Positions 31,366 to 42,540 of a stretch of DNA of 52,524 nt are shown here, in pieces. Both the position numbers and the translations under genes were made by a program. Origin of the DNA: Microbacterium azadirachtae (GTDB taxonomy: Bacteria; Actinomycetota; Actinomycetes; Actinomycetales; Microbacteriaceae). The notes beneath the pieces are model-generated. The model was not told the origin of the DNA. It searched no databases and worked only from the letters and a program-made list of their open reading frames with translations. The stretch's first letter is position 1, and every line of letters starts with the position of its first letter. The stretch spans positions 1 to 52,524 of the forward strand of contig NZ_JYIT01000058.1 of assembly GCF_000956545.1 (NCBI RefSeq), written 5' to 3'.

Positions 31366-33246
31366 TCACTGCACGAGCACGCTGGCGGCGGCACGGATGC
31401 GCTTCAGGAACGGCTCCGCGGGGTCCTCGGCGGGGAGGTCGCCGCCGCGCAGGATGATCGCGAGCACGTCGTCGAGCACCATCGACGGGTCCTCGGGCAT
31501 GCCCGCCGACCGCCACGCGACCTTGCGGTCGGGGCGCACGAGCAGCGCGCCGTCGCCGCCGATCTCGCGCGCGCCCTGCCACGCGCCGTCGGAATCGTCG
31601 ATCGCGACGACCGTGACCGGCAGGGCGCCGCCGACGAGGTCGATCGCCTCCTGCCACCGACCCGCGGCGGACGCCGAGGTGAGCAGGGTCAGCCCGACTC
31701 GCTCGACGAGGTCATGCGAGGACACCGCGCCGCCGTCGTCCGCCGTGCGGCTCGCCAGCCAGACGTGGGGCAGATGATGCCCCGGCCTCGACGTCGCCTG
31801 GAAGTCGGTGGGGTCGGCGGGATCGCCCGGAACCGGAGTGCCGTCCGGCACCAGAGCGCCCGCCTCGTAGTGGAACCCGGCCTCGACGCCGAGCTGGCTG
31901 TAGTCGTGCGCATTGTGCGCGACCTCGGCCTCGACGCGGGCGCGCATCGCCTCCCCCTCGGGCGTCTCGCTCACGAACACCTCGAGGTTGCGGAACCCCT
32001 CTGCCTCGTCCTCGCTGAAGCCGAGCGCCGCAGCGATCGGGGGGTGCCGGTTCGCGTTCTCGAGGGAATGCGCGGTGTACCAGGCCACGATCGGCCGGCG
32101 CTCGGCCTGATAACTGTCCAGCAGCGCATCGGGCGCCTGACCGTCCAGCACCGCAGCGAGCTTCCAGCACAGGTTCTGCGCGTCCTGGATGCCGCTGTTC
32201 AGACCCAGGCCGCCCGTGGGCGGGTGTTTGTGGGCCGCATCGCCCGCGAGGAATACGCGACCGGTGCGGAACCGCTTCGCGACGAGGCCGTTGTACGTCC
32301 AGCGCGTCATCGAGTGCATCGTGATCCCGTGGTCCTCGGCGAGACCGAGCATGCGGCGGATCGAGTCGAAGAGCGCCTGCTCGTCGTCCGGGTCGCCCTC
32401 GACCATCCAGCCGGCGACCGACACCAGCCATTCCTCGGAGTCGCGGTCGTAGTGCGTGGGGCCGAGCGCCTGGATCGTGCCGCGCCGGCGCGCGCCACCC
32501 GCCGGGTGCAGGAAGTGGCCGAGCAGCGCGTCCGGCTCCGGCCATGCCGACAGGTTGAGGCTGACGTGGTAGTTGACCACCTCGCGCATGTCCCGCGGTC
32601 CCTCCAGCTCTACCCCGAGCAGCGCGGCGCTGTCGCGTCCGCCGTCGGCCGCGATCACATAGCGGGCGCGCACCTCGCGGACCTCGCCCGAGACCACGTC
32701 GCGGATCTCGACGGTCGCGGACTCCGCGTCCTGACGGATGCCGATGACCTCCTGCTTCGCGCGGATCCTGCCGGGTGCCGCGGCGACCGCGTGGCTGTGG
32801 ATGAGGGGATCGAGCCGCAGCTGGGGCATGTTCGCGAACGCCCGCGGACTCGAGGCGCGATAGCGCTCCGCGTCGGGCCCGCCGCCCCACGCCGGCACCT
32901 CTCCGATCTTGAGCCCGTCGAAGCGCCCGGGCCCGGTCGCGGTCGTGTACCAGACCGCCTTGCGCCAGCGGTCGTGTGTGGGAGTCGCCGCATAGATGTC
33001 GTCCGCGACGCCCATGTCGTGGAACGCCTCCATCGTCCGCGGGTTGAGCAGGTGCGCGCGGGGGAAGCGGAACACGAAGTCGCGTCGCTCGACGAGCAGC
33101 ACGTCGATCCCGCGCTGGGCGAGCAGGATCGCGCAGCTCATGCCGACCGGCCCGCCGCCCATGACGAGGACCTCGACGGCCTCGGGCCACTCGTCCTCGC
33201 CGAGCGGCGGCAGGGGGGCGCGGGGGCTCTTCACGGATGCGGTCAC
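31366..33246 (-). CDS. FAD-dependent aromatic monooxygenase (TfdB/phenol hydroxylase type), second
   Basis: The 626-residue flavoprotein has VLVMGGGPVGMSCAILLAQ (about 27-45), the segment PRAHLLNPRTMEAFHDMG typical of TfdB-like phenol hydroxylases, the DG motif IAADGGRDSAALLG, the GD motif GRVFLAGDAAHKHPPTGG near 325 and a C-terminal thioredoxin-fold domain (about 510-626). It hydroxylates a phenol or hydroxybenzoate ring with NAD(P)H and O2. The GTG at 33246 follows GAGGAGGAA. It is a single-gene unit with its own copy of the palindrome (site C). Confidence 0.9.
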   Translation of the reverse strand: MTASVKSPRAPLPPLGEDEWPEAVEVLVMGGGPVGMSCAILLAQRGIDVLLVERRDFVFRFPRAHLLNPRTMEAFHDMGVADDIYAATPTHDRWRKAVWYTTATGPGRFDGLKIGEVPAWGGGPDAERYRASSPRAFANMPQLRLDPLIHSHAVAAAPGRIRAKQEVIGIRQDAESATVEIRDVVSGEVREVRARYVIAADGGRDSAALLGVELEGPRDMREVVNYHVSLNLSAWPEPDALLGHFLHPAGGARRRGTIQALGPTHYDRDSEEWLVSVAGWMVEGDPDDEQALFDSIRRMLGLAEDHGITMHSMTRWTYNGLVAKRFRTGRVFLAGDAAHKHPPTGGLGLNSGIQDAQNLCWKLAAVLDGQAPDALLDSYQAERRPIVAWYTAHSLENANRHPPIAAALGFSEDEAEGFRNLEVFVSETPEGEAMRARVEAEVAHNAHDYSQLGVEAGFHYEAGALVPDGTPVPGDPADPTDFQATSRPGHHLPHVWLASRTADDGGAVSSHDLVERVGLTLLTSASAAGRWQEAIDLVGGALPVTVVAIDDSDGAWQGAREIGGDGALLVRPDRKVAWRSAGMPEDPSMVLDDVLAIILRGGDLPAEDPAEPFLKRIRAAASVLVQ

Positions 33247-33272
33247 GGATTCCTCCTCGAATGCGGAATCCC

Positions 33273-33350
33273 AGGCTAGGGACGGGCCGGAACGCGACGA
33301 TACGTGCCGAGAGCGCGAAAGTCGGCCGCCGATTCCGACACGATGTCGCA
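33273..33350 (-). promoter_or_regulatory. Activator-type promoter C: palindrome plus -10 box for the second monooxygenase
   Basis: TCCGACACGATGTCGCA (33334-33350, CGACA core intact on both arms) is centred 64 bases upstream of the -10 box TAGCCT (minus strand, 33278-33273). The predicted leader is about 20 bases and contains the ribosome site. Confidence 0.75.
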
Positions 33351-33435
33351 TCCCGTCGCGGCATCCGGGCACGACGAAGGAGGACGTGCCGTCCCCCTCG
33401 GAGCAGCACGCCCTCTTCCGCCCGCGGGCCGGCTC

Positions 33436-34884
<1,449 letters not shown>

Positions 34885-34922
34885 CGCCGTCTCCGTCCTC
34901 CTCGTCGAGTGCCGCCACGGCG

Positions 34923-35000
34923 ATGGTATTCGACGCCCGGCCCCGCCCTCCCCGTCGTGGCGGCGCAAGGCGGGACGCTCGCCTCCGACACCGTGTCGTG
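34923..35000 (-). promoter_or_regulatory. Activator-type promoter D: palindrome plus -10 box for the aromatic aldehyde dehydrogenase
   Basis: TCCGACACCGTGTCGTG (34984-35000) is centred 64 bases upstream of the -10 box TACCAT (minus strand, 34928-34923). The arm nearest the -10 box, read on the minus strand, is the perfect GTGTCGGA half. Confidence 0.75.
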
Positions 35001-35243
35001 CGGCGGTGGCTTCCGTGCTCGAACCGGTCGTCTGCGCCGATCGAACGGATCTGCTAGGCTGAGGAGTTGCGCGCCTGGCCTGCCGACGTCTCTTCGGTGC
35101 CGCGCCGCCCGGTCTCTGATCTTCGGAGGCCGCCCGCTCCGGACTGACATCCGCGACCCGCACCGATGCGCGGTCGCGCGCCCGGATCGGATCCGACACT
35201 TTCCCGGCTGCCGCGCGGCCGGAGCACACGAAGAAGCATCACC

Positions 35244-35501
35244 ATGAACATCACCTGGAAACAGGCCGATCACGACGTCTACGTCGCGACCACGGACGGC
35301 GAGTACGCCGGCTTCGTGGCCGTCGACGGCACGACCCACGTCCTGCACGATCGGCACAGCCGCCGTCTCGGCAGCTACCCGTCCCTCTCCGCCGCGCGCA
35401 GCGCGCTGGAGGCCCTCGGTGCGCCCGCGTCCGCGGCGCAGCACCGCCCCCGCCGCTCCGCGCGGAGCCGTCGCCGCCCCTCCACCGCACGGAGCCGCTG
35501 A
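35244..35501 (+). CDS. Small basic protein of unknown function
   Basis: An 85-residue protein: an N-terminal beta-rich part (MNITWKQADHDVYVATTDGEYAGFV, shown in pieces MNITWKQADHDVY and DGEYAGFVAVDG) with SYPSLSAARSALEAL, then an Arg/Ser/Pro-rich tail (PRRSARSRRRPSTARSR) that could bind nucleic acid. I do not recognise the family. The ATG at 35244 is supported by GAAGAAG upstream and by the change from random to structured sequence. It converges on clpC, sharing its terminator. Confidence 0.65.
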   Translation: MNITWKQADHDVYVATTDGEYAGFVAVDGTTHVLHDRHSRRLGSYPSLSAARSALEALGAPASAAQHRPRRSARSRRRPSTARSR

Positions 35502-35578
35502 CCGCCCGCGCGACGGCGCGTTCCACGGCCGATCCGAGGCTTCACGAGATGGATCACGGGTCCGTCTTCGCCGAGCAC

Positions 35579-35618
35579 GCGAAAGGGGGCGAGTGCCGAA
35601 GCACTCGCCCCCTTTCGC
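35579..35618. terminator. Strong bidirectional terminator between the small basic protein gene and clpC
   Basis: A perfect 18-bp stem (35579-35596 GCGAAAGGGGGCGAGTGC with 35601-35618) and a CGAA tetraloop, 15 bases past the clpC stop. Confidence 0.93.
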
Positions 35619-35633
35619 GGGAACCGGATCCGC

Positions 35634-38156
35634 TCAGGCGCCGGCCGCCAGGTCGGGCGTGGTCGGGATGGTGCCCGCGGTGTTCACACCGACGGAGACC
35701 TTCTCGCTGCGGGCCGTGGTCGTGAAGACGAACTTGCCGTCCACCGCGTCCACGTGCACGTGGTCGCCGGGGTTGAGCTCGCCGTGCAGGATCTTCTCCG
35801 ACAGCTGGTCCTCGACCTCGCGCTGCATCGCACGACGCAGCGGACGCGCACCGAGCGTCGGGTCGAAGCCCAGATCGATGAGCCGGTCCTTGGCGGCGTC
35901 CGTCAGCTCCACCGTCATGTCACGGTCGAGCAGGCGATCGGACAGGCGCTTCGTGAACAGGCCCACGATCTGGCGCAGCTCGTCCTTGTTCAGCTGCGGG
36001 AAGACGATGACGTCGTCGAGACGGTTCAGGAACTCGGGCTTGAAGTTGCGCTTGAGCTCCTCGTCCACCTTGCCCTTCATCCGCTCGTAGGTGCTCTGCG
36101 AGTTGCCCTCGATCTGGAAGCCGACCGGACCACCGGCGATCGCCGACGAGCCGAGGTTCGTCGTCATGATGATCACGGTGTTCTTGAAGTCGATCACGCG
36201 ACCCTGACCGTCGGTGAGACGGCCCTCCTCGAGGATCTGCAGGAGCGAGTTGAAGATGTCCGGGTGGGCCTTCTCGATCTCGTCGAACAGCACCACGGAG
36301 AACGGCTTGCGGCGCACCTTCTCGGTGAGCTGGCCGCCCTCTTCGAAGCCGACGAACCCGGGAGGGGCACCGAACAGCCGCGAGACGGTGTGCTTCTCGC
36401 CGAACTCGCTCATGTCGAGCGAGATGAGCGCACCCTCGTCGTCGAACAGGAACTCGGCGAGCGCCTTGGCGAGCTCGGTCTTTCCGACGCCCGTGGGGCC
36501 GGCGAAGATGAACGAGCCCGAGGGACGCTTCGGGTCCTTGAGGCCTGCACGCTGACGACGGATCGTCTTGGACAGGGCGGCGATCGCCTCCTCCTGGCCG
36601 ATGACGCGCTGGTGCAGCGCCTTCTCCATGAAGACGAGACGGCTGGACTCCTCCTCGGTGAGCTTGAACACCGGGATTCCCGTGGCCTGGGCCAGGACCT
36701 CGGCGATCAGGCCCTCGTCGACGACCGCGTTGGTCGCGACGTCGCCCGAGCGCCACTGCTTCTCCAGGCGCAGCCGCTCGGCGAGCAGCTCCTTCTCCTG
36801 GTCGCGCAGGGCGGCGGCCTTCTCGAAGTCCTGCTCCTCGGAGGCCTGCTCCTTCTCCTCGCGCACCTTCGCGATCTTGTCGTCGAACTCGCGCAGCTCC
36901 GGCGGCGACGACAGGATCGACAGCCGCAGGCGGGCGCCGGCCTCGTCGATCAGGTCGATGGCCTTGTCCGGAAGGAAGCGGTCCGACACGTAGCGGTCGG
37001 CGAGGTTCGCCGCGGCCACGAGGGCGCCGTCGGTGATCTGCACCTTGTGGTGCGCCTCGTAGCGGTCGCGCAGACCCTTCAGGATGTTGATCGCGTGCGG
37101 CAGGCTCGGCTCGTTCACCTGGATCGGCTGGAACCGGCGCTCCAGCGCCGCGTCCTTCTCGAAGTGCTTGCGGTACTCGTCGAGCGTGGTCGCACCGATC
37201 GTCTGCAGCTCGCCGCGAGCGAGCAGCGGCTTCAGGATCGATGCGGCGTCGATCGCGCCCTCGGCGGCACCGGCACCCACGAGGGTGTGGATCTCGTCGA
37301 TGAAGACGATGATGTCGCCGCGGGTGCGGATCTCCTTGGTGACCTTCTTCAGGCGCTCCTCGAAGTCTCCGCGGTACCGGGAACCCGCGATGAGGGATCC
37401 GAGGTCCAGCGAGTAGAGCTGCTTGTCCTTCAGCGTCTCGGGCACGTCGCCCTTGACGATCGCCTGGGCCAGCCCCTCGACGACGGCGGTCTTGCCGACG
37501 CCGGGCTCGCCGATCAGCACCGGGTTGTTCTTCGAGCGGCGGGAGAGGATCTGCATGACCCGCTCGATCTCCTTCTCGCGCCCGATCACCGGGTCGAGCT
37601 TGTTCTCGCGCGCGGCCTGCGTGAGGTTGCGGCCGAACTGGTCGAGGACCTGCGAGCCCTGCGCCGACTGCTGGCTGCTGTCGTGCGCGGCGCCGGAGAC
37701 GGCGGCCGGCTCGCGGCCCGGGGATCCCGAGAGCATCTGGATGACCTGCTGGCGCACCTTGTTCAGGTCGGCGCCGAGCTTGACGAGCACCTGGGCGGCG
37801 ACGCCCTCGCCCTCGCGGATGAGGCCGAGGAGGATGTGCTCCGTGCCGATGTAGTTGTGACCGAGCTGCAGCGCCTCGCGCAGGCTCAGCTCGAGCACCT
37901 TCTTGGCGCGCGGGGTGAAGGGGATGTGGCCGGTCGGCTGCTGCTGACCCTGGCCGATGATGTCCTGCACCTGCTCACGCACGGACTCGAGGGAGATGCC
38001 GAGCGACTCCAGGGCCTTGGCAGCCGCACCCTCGCCCTCGTGGATGAGGCCGAGGAGGATGTGCTCGGTGCCGATGTAGTTGTGGTTGAGCATCTTCGCC
38101 TCTTCCTGGGCGAGGACGACGACACGACGGGCTCGGTCTGTGAATCTCTCGAACAT
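35634..38156 (-). CDS. clpC: ClpC-type AAA+ unfoldase of the Clp protease
   Basis: At 840 residues it is full length. Two N-terminal Clp repeats each contain [16 protein letters not shown]1 has Walker A GEPGVGKT near residue 216 and [16 protein letters not shown]-like coiled-coil middle region (about 425-465, [18 protein letters not shown]) distinguishes ClpC from ClpB. AAA2 has Walker A GPTGVGKT near 552 and [13 protein letters not shown]. It feeds unfolded proteins to ClpP1P2 and is essential in actinobacteria. AAGGAG precedes the ATG. Confidence 0.97.
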   Translation of the reverse strand: MFERFTDRARRVVVLAQEEAKMLNHNYIGTEHILLGLIHEGEGAAAKALESLGISLESVREQVQDIIGQGQQQPTGHIPFTPRAKKVLELSLREALQLGHNYIGTEHILLGLIREGEGVAAQVLVKLGADLNKVRQQVIQMLSGSPGREPAAVSGAAHDSSQQSAQGSQVLDQFGRNLTQAARENKLDPVIGREKEIERVMQILSRRSKNNPVLIGEPGVGKTAVVEGLAQAIVKGDVPETLKDKQLYSLDLGSLIAGSRYRGDFEERLKKVTKEIRTRGDIIVFIDEIHTLVGAGAAEGAIDAASILKPLLARGELQTIGATTLDEYRKHFEKDAALERRFQPIQVNEPSLPHAINILKGLRDRYEAHHKVQITDGALVAAANLADRYVSDRFLPDKAIDLIDEAGARLRLSILSSPPELREFDDKIAKVREEKEQASEEQDFEKAAALRDQEKELLAERLRLEKQWRSGDVATNAVVDEGLIAEVLAQATGIPVFKLTEEESSRLVFMEKALHQRVIGQEEAIAALSKTIRRQRAGLKDPKRPSGSFIFAGPTGVGKTELAKALAEFLFDDEGALISLDMSEFGEKHTVSRLFGAPPGFVGFEEGGQLTEKVRRKPFSVVLFDEIEKAHPDIFNSLLQILEEGRLTDGQGRVIDFKNTVIIMTTNLGSSAIAGGPVGFQIEGNSQSTYERMKGKVDEELKRNFKPEFLNRLDDVIVFPQLNKDELRQIVGLFTKRLSDRLLDRDMTVELTDAAKDRLIDLGFDPTLGARPLRRAMQREVEDQLSEKILHGELNPGDHVHVDAVDGKFVFTTTARSEKVSVGVNTAGTIPTTPDLAAGA

Positions 38157-38493
38157 GTCACTCCTTGTTCGTTGCCCGGGATGCGGGCGATGGCACAGTT
38201 CGTGCCGGATACATCGAGAGTAACGACCGCACGGAAGACGTATGCCGTTGTTCGCCGTGGGCTGACCCTGTGACGCGGCGTGACGACCGCACGCGACGGC
38301 AGACCCGGAATGCCGGATCCGTCTCCCTCCCCTGGCCGCCTCTCCCTCCCCGCACATGCGCACATGCGGGGAGGGAAAGCGGGCGCAGGGAGGGAAACGA
38401 GCGATCCTCGGGCGAGATCACGCGTCGCGCGAACCCGGGGTGGTCGAGCGAGGGGTCAGGCGTCGGGCGACGGGTCAGGCGACGGGCGACGGG
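38157..38493. other. Regulatory/intergenic region upstream of clpC
   Basis: These 337 bases contain the clpC promoter, a hairpin (38343-38376) and a 19-bp tandem repeat (38453-38508). On the minus strand, AGCCCACGGCG (38253-38263) is one base from the ClgR-type consensus CGCYNANRGCG that controls clp genes in actinobacteria; this is suggestive only. I see no coding sequence here. Confidence 0.45.
38343..38376. terminator. Hairpin between the YbjQ-like gene and clpC
   Basis: A perfect 12-bp stem TCCCTCCCCGCA (38343-38354) / TGCGGGGAGGGA (38365-38376) with a ten-base loop. It could end the YbjQ-like transcript, 117 bases past its stop. Confidence 0.6.
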
Positions 38494-38508
38494 TCAGGCG
38501 ACGGGCGG
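38453..38508. repeat. 19-bp tandem repeat, nearly three copies, spanning the end of the YbjQ-like gene
   Basis: Units start at 38453, 38472 and 38491 (GGGTCAGGCGACGGGCGAC; the first has one change and the last is two bases short). Each unit carries a TCA, i.e. a minus-strand TGA, and because the unit is 19 bases long the three TGAs fall in all three frames. Confidence 0.85.
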
Positions 38509-38868
38509 AGCCGGAGGCGCGGCGGGCTGCGCGGGAGCGGGAGCGGCGCCGGCGATCGGCTCGATGAGCACGGCGGTGCCGTAGGCGCACATCTCGCTGA
38601 AGCTCCCGAGCGAGCCGGAGTCGAAGCGCATCGCGATCACGGCGTTGGCGCCGCGCTGCACGGCCTCGGCCCACATCCGGTTCATCACCTCGTAGCGGCT
38701 CTCGTACATGAGCTTCGTGAACTCGGGGATCTCACCGCCGCCGAGGGCACGGAACCCGGCGGTGAAGCCCTGCCCGAAGTTGGTGGAACGCACGGTGAGG
38801 CCCATCACCTCGCCGAGCACCTGGGTCACGCGGTAGCCGGGAACGTCGTTGGTCGTCACCATGAACAT
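38494..38868 (-). CDS. YbjQ/UPF0145-family protein
   Basis: A 124-residue protein with the family core VPGYRVTQVLGEVMG, the ligand-like segment LMYESRYEVMNRMWAEAV and GANAVIAMRFDSG, followed by a flexible Ala/Pro tail (PAPAQPAAPPAPPVA). The family forms pentamers proposed to bind metals or haem-like ligands; function is uncertain. I start it at the ATG at 38868 (MFMVTTNDVPG), although the ATG at 38862 is possible. The Ala/Pro tail runs into the tandem repeat that supplies its stop. Confidence 0.82.
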   Translation of the reverse strand: MFMVTTNDVPGYRVTQVLGEVMGLTVRSTNFGQGFTAGFRALGGGEIPEFTKLMYESRYEVMNRMWAEAVQRGANAVIAMRFDSGSLGSFSEMCAYGTAVLIEPIAGAAPAPAQPAAPPAPPVA

Positions 38869-38996
38869 GCGCTCATCGTGACACGTCGTGTGGATGCCGC
38901 GCATCCCCCGCTCCCGGAATCCGCACAGGTGGCCGACGGAGGATCGTCAGGGCCCCTGCGACGGGTCCTCGCCGACGACAGGAACGGATCCCGACG

Positions 38997-40247
38997 ATGA
39001 CGATGAGCCCCCAGCACGCCTCCCGGCGCCGCATGTACCGACGACGCCGCTGGCTCGTCGGGATCATCGCGGTGATCGTGCTCGCGCTCATCGCGGCCGC
39101 GGCGTTCGTCGTGATCACCTATGCGGACGCGAACAACGGGATCCGCCGCTCGTCGATCTCCGGCATGACCGGACCGAAGCAGAACACCGGCGAGTCGAAC
39201 ATCCTCATCATGGGGCTCGACAGCCGCGTGGACGTGAACGGCAAGCCGTTCCCGCAGGCGATCTACGACCAGATCCACGCCGAGGACGCGTCGGTCGGCG
39301 GCTACAACACCAACGTGCTGATGCTGATCCACATCCCGGCGAACGGCGGCAAGGCCGTCGGGATCTCGATCCCGCGCGACGACTACGTCGACTTCCCCGG
39401 CGCCCCCGGCGGCGTGGAGAAGGGCAAGATCAAGGAGGCGTACGGCGATGCCATGAACGCGTCCCTGCAGAAGCTCGCCGACGAGGGCGTGCCGGAGGCG
39501 GACGCCTACCAGCAGTCGCGCACGGCGGCACGGCAGAGCACCATCAAGACCGTGTCCGAGTTCCTCGGCGGGGTGCGCATCGACCACTTCGTCGAGGTCA
39601 CCATGGCCGCGTTCTACGAGGTGGCCCAGGCGGTGCAGCCGATCACGGTGTGCCTGAACCATGCGACCGCCGACACGTTCTCGGGCGCCGACTTCCCGGC
39701 CGGCGTCCAGCAGCTTAACGCCGCGCAGTCGATGGCGTTCGTGCGGCAGCGTCGCGACACCACCTCGAGCGACTTCGACATGACCGACCTGGACCGCACC
39801 CGCCGCCAGCAGGCGTTCATGGTGTCGCTGGCCGTGAAGCTCAAGCAGGCGTCGACGTTCACCGACTTCGGCAAGCTGCAGAAGCTCATCGACGTCGCGA
39901 AGAAGGACGTGGCACTCGATTCGGATCTGGATCTGCTGTCGTTCGCGCAGCAGGCGCAGAGCCTGGCCGGCGGCAACATCTCGTTCGTGACGCTGCCGAT
40001 CGACCACTTCGACACCGTCGACGGTCAGGACGTGAACATCGTCGACGTGGATGCGATCCGCGCGCAGGTGCACGACCTGCTGAACCCGCCGCCCCCGACC
40101 GCCGCGCCGTCCGCGTCGCCGTCGTCGTCTTCGGGGACGAAGGCCGGCTCCGGATCGACGGCGCCGTCGGCTCCGGCGACGCCGAACCCGGTCTACACGG
40201 ACTCGTCGTCGCCGCTGCAGTCCGGCAACGTGCCCTGCGTGAACTGA
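38997..40247 (+). CDS. LytR-CpsA-Psr (LCP) family cell-wall ligase
   Basis: A 416-residue protein with a basic cytoplasmic tail, one membrane helix (about 19-41) and an extracellular LCP domain: NILIMGLDSR, GGYNTNVLMLIHIP, AVGISIPRDDYV, YQQSRTAARQS and GVRIDHFVEVTMAAF, with the arginines and aspartates that bind the polyprenyl pyrophosphate. A Pro/Ser-rich C-terminal tail (about 360-416) follows. LCP enzymes transfer glycopolymers from lipid carrier to peptidoglycan. The ATG at 39003 is an alternative start. Confidence 0.93.
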   Translation: MTMSPQHASRRRMYRRRRWLVGIIAVIVLALIAAAAFVVITYADANNGIRRSSISGMTGPKQNTGESNILIMGLDSRVDVNGKPFPQAIYDQIHAEDASVGGYNTNVLMLIHIPANGGKAVGISIPRDDYVDFPGAPGGVEKGKIKEAYGDAMNASLQKLADEGVPEADAYQQSRTAARQSTIKTVSEFLGGVRIDHFVEVTMAAFYEVAQAVQPITVCLNHATADTFSGADFPAGVQQLNAAQSMAFVRQRRDTTSSDFDMTDLDRTRRQQAFMVSLAVKLKQASTFTDFGKLQKLIDVAKKDVALDSDLDLLSFAQQAQSLAGGNISFVTLPIDHFDTVDGQDVNIVDVDAIRAQVHDLLNPPPPTAAPSASPSSSSGTKAGSGSTAPSAPATPNPVYTDSSSPLQSGNVPCVN

Positions 40248-40268
40248 GGCGGTCCGGTCGCACCGGGC

Positions 40269-40859
40269 CTACTGGACGTAAGGCACAGTCAGCACCGCAT
40301 CCGCGAACCCGGGGGCCGTGAAGCGGATCGTGATCACGCCGTCCCAGAATGCGCTGCCGTTGTTCGGGGTCTCCGCACCGTACATGAAGCCGTTCGCGGT
40401 GGATCCGTCGTAGCTGGAGACGACGGGCGTCTGCGAGTTCCCGGCACCGATGACCGTCTGGAAGACGAAGACGCTGTGGAGCTGGTCGTCAGGGGCTCCG
40501 GTCGTGGTCGCCCACCCGACGATTCCGGCGTCGCCGCCGGGCACGTTGCCTTTGTACAGGTAGAGCCCCTGGGCGGCGGAGTTGGATCCGGTTCCCTGCC
40601 AGGTGATGGTCGCCGACACGGTCGTCGCCGTCGGCGCGGCCTGCGACAACTGGAGCACGCCGCTCAGGCGGAACTCCGAGCTCCACTGAGGGCCGGTGAA
40701 GGTGAGTGCGACGCCGGACGCGTCGATGGTGCCGCCGCTCGCCGCGCTGAACGGTACCGCGACTGCGGCGACCACCACGGGGGTGCTCCACGCCGCAGCG
40801 CGAAGCACGCCGCGTCGGGAGAGGGGGCTGCGATCGGTGCGTGCGGGTGCGTCGGTCAT
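40269..40859 (-). CDS. Tat-exported protein of unknown function
   Basis: A 196-residue protein with a twin-arginine signal (SPLSRRGVLRAAAWSTPVVV, about residues 12-31; cleavage likely after PFSAAS) and an extracellular beta-rich domain (VALTFTGPQWSSEF, ATTVSATITWQGTG, GVITIRFTAPGFADAVLTV). The twin Arg followed by small apolar residues is the clear feature. The domain pattern resembles Ig-like secreted actinobacterial proteins but I cannot name the family. GAGGA precedes the ATG at 40859. It converges on the LCP gene with 21 bases between stops. Confidence 0.78.
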   Translation of the reverse strand: MTDAPARTDRSPLSRRGVLRAAAWSTPVVVAAVAVPFSAASGGTIDASGVALTFTGPQWSSEFRLSGVLQLSQAAPTATTVSATITWQGTGSNSAAQGLYLYKGNVPGGDAGIVGWATTTGAPDDQLHSVFVFQTVIGAGNSQTPVVSSYDGSTANGFMYGAETPNNGSAFWDGVITIRFTAPGFADAVLTVPYVQ

Positions 40860-41094
40860 CGGAGTCCTCACTGCGACGGCGGGGCGGCCGTCGGATTCGG
40901 GCGCACGCAGCATCCTAGTGGCGCCGTCACCCACGCTTCGAGCAACGGTATCTCGATATATGCCAACACTGGCGGCCTCGACATGCGTCGCAGGCTTCGC
41001 TGCTCACCCGCTCCGGGCCGCCCGATCGGGACCCGGCTGATCCCGCGAATCGGGACTCCGACCCTCTGGCGCGGAGGCCGGCGCCCGCAGTACT

Positions 41095-41811
41095 TTGATC
41101 ACCGTGAGCCGCGCCGCCCAGATCGCCACCGGAGTCGCGGCTGCGGCGGTCATCGCGGGCCTGGTCGCGCTCGCCTCTCCCGTTTTCAGCGCCTTGGGTG
41201 GTTCCGGGCACCACCCCATCGCACATGCCTTGTCGGTGAGGCCGAGCGCCGCGCCGATCGCCTCGCCCGCCCCGACGCCCACGACGGAGGAAGCCTCCGC
41301 CGGCTGCAGAGCGGAGGCATCCTTCAGTCTGCAAGGCGATGTCGCGCACCTGCTGAAGGCCGACGCGATCCAGGATCGAGGCTCTCGATGGGGTGCCCGC
41401 GGAGAGGTCCTCTCGAACGCGGCCGGGATCTTCTCCTATGTCGTCGCCCCGAACGACAACCTCGATTCGATCGAGACGCGCCTGTGCTTCGACGGGTGGT
41501 CTCTCGCACGGTTCAATCACGTGCTCGGCGCGGCGATCCAACCCGACGCTCATCTGATCCTCCGCCCCGACCCCGCGCTGCCCTGGATCGATTCGTACCA
41601 CCCTTACGATGAGGTGCCGGGAGTCAGCGTCGTCGACTACACCGACGCCCTGTACGAGATGGGCGCCGCCGTGCGCACACAGGATCTGGACACCGCCCGC
41701 GCGATCTGGAGCAAGCTCGTCTCCGGACACGTCTCCCCCGCCGCCCAAGCCGCCGCGACGAAGGCGCTGGATGCGGGTGACTGGCCGGTGCTGGATCAGC
41801 TGTTCCCGTAG
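41095..41811 (+). CDS. Anchored exported protein with a LysM-like domain
   Basis: About 238 residues: one N-terminal hydrophobic helix (about 5-35), a Pro/Ala linker, and an extracellular part whose segment YVVAPNDNLDSIETRLCF plus FNHV...DAHLILRP follows the LysM pattern (YxVxxGDxLxxIA...N...I..G..L.I), so peptidoglycan binding is possible. Two cysteines could form a disulfide. The start is uncertain: TTG at 41095 or GTG at 41104, neither with a good ribosome site. Confidence 0.7.
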   Translation: MITVSRAAQIATGVAAAAVIAGLVALASPVFSALGGSGHHPIAHALSVRPSAAPIASPAPTPTTEEASAGCRAEASFSLQGDVAHLLKADAIQDRGSRWGARGEVLSNAAGIFSYVVAPNDNLDSIETRLCFDGWSLARFNHVLGAAIQPDAHLILRPDPALPWIDSYHPYDEVPGVSVVDYTDALYEMGAAVRTQDLDTARAIWSKLVSGHVSPAAQAAATKALDAGDWPVLDQLFP

Positions 41812-41919
41812 CACACGCGTCGCCCCTTGATCGGGCAGCCGATCGCGTGCGCGTGCACTCCCCCGCATCGAGCAGGAATCGAGAAGCGCCCCCGCGGGCC
41901 CGGATCCGAGACTCGAAGC

Positions 41920-42540
41920 ATGAACATTCAGCGCATCACCCTCGAGACCACCTCCGACGCCGTGCCGGCGGCCGAGGCCTTCTACCGCGACGCCCTGGGG
42001 CTGGCGGAGCAGGTCACCGTCCGCGCGACCTCCGCACCGAGCACCGGCTTCCGCGGCTTCGCGCCGTCGCTCATCTTCGTGCAGCCGGGCGACGTCGACG
42101 AGGCCGTCGCGCGGGCGGTCGCCGCCGGTGCCGAGATCCTCAAGCCGGTCGTCAAGAGCCTCTGGGGCTACGGCGGCTCATTCCGGGCACCCGACGGCAC
42201 CGCGTGGCAGATCGCCAGCGCGAACAAGACCGCCACAGCACCCGCCACCGGCGAGGTGGAGCGGCTCGTCCTGCTGCTCGGCGTCGACAGCGTCAAGGCC
42301 GGCAAGCGCTTCTACCAGGAGCAGGGCCTGACCGTCGCGAAGAGCTTCCCCTCCTACGTCGAGTTCGACTCCGGTGCTGTCACGCTCGCCCTCTACAAGC
42401 GCGCCTCGCTCGCCAAGCAGGTGGGCATCGATCCGAGCGGCAGCGGATCCCACCGGCTCGCGGTCGTGGCGGACCGGACCTTCACCGATCCCGACGGCTA
42501 CGCGTGGATGACGGCGGAGAGCACCGTCAGCGCGGCGTGA
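41920..42540 (+). CDS. VOC-superfamily (glyoxalase/bleomycin-resistance-like) protein
   Basis: A 206-residue two-module VOC protein. Each half has the beta-alpha-beta pattern (ETTSDAVPAAEAFYRDALGL and VDSVKAGKRFYQEQGLTV) with GGSFRAPDGTAWQIAS and FTDPDGYAWMTA ends. Substrate is unknown. The first repeat has the Glu (ETTSD) that often ligates a metal. Start at 41920 gives the canonical first strand MNIQRITLE. Confidence 0.8.
   Translation: MNIQRITLETTSDAVPAAEAFYRDALGLAEQVTVRATSAPSTGFRGFAPSLIFVQPGDVDEAVARAVAAGAEILKPVVKSLWGYGGSFRAPDGTAWQIASANKTATAPATGEVERLVLLLGVDSVKAGKRFYQEQGLTVAKSFPSYVEFDSGAVTLALYKRASLAKQVGIDPSGSGSHRLAVVADRTFTDPDGYAWMTAESTVSAA

Noticed and set aside
35192..35199. An extra TCCGACAC half site upstream of the small basic protein gene
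   Set aside because: The second arm is missing (followed by TTTCCCGG) and there is no -10 box at the regulon spacing.
35754..38273. An 839-codon open frame antisense to clpC
   Set aside because: Same reason: ClpC is unmistakable on the other strand and the antisense product is repetitive Leu/Glu/Arg without recognised motifs.
38453..38508. Possible CRISPR-like array
   Set aside because: Units are contiguous with no spacers, only three copies, and no cas genes are nearby.
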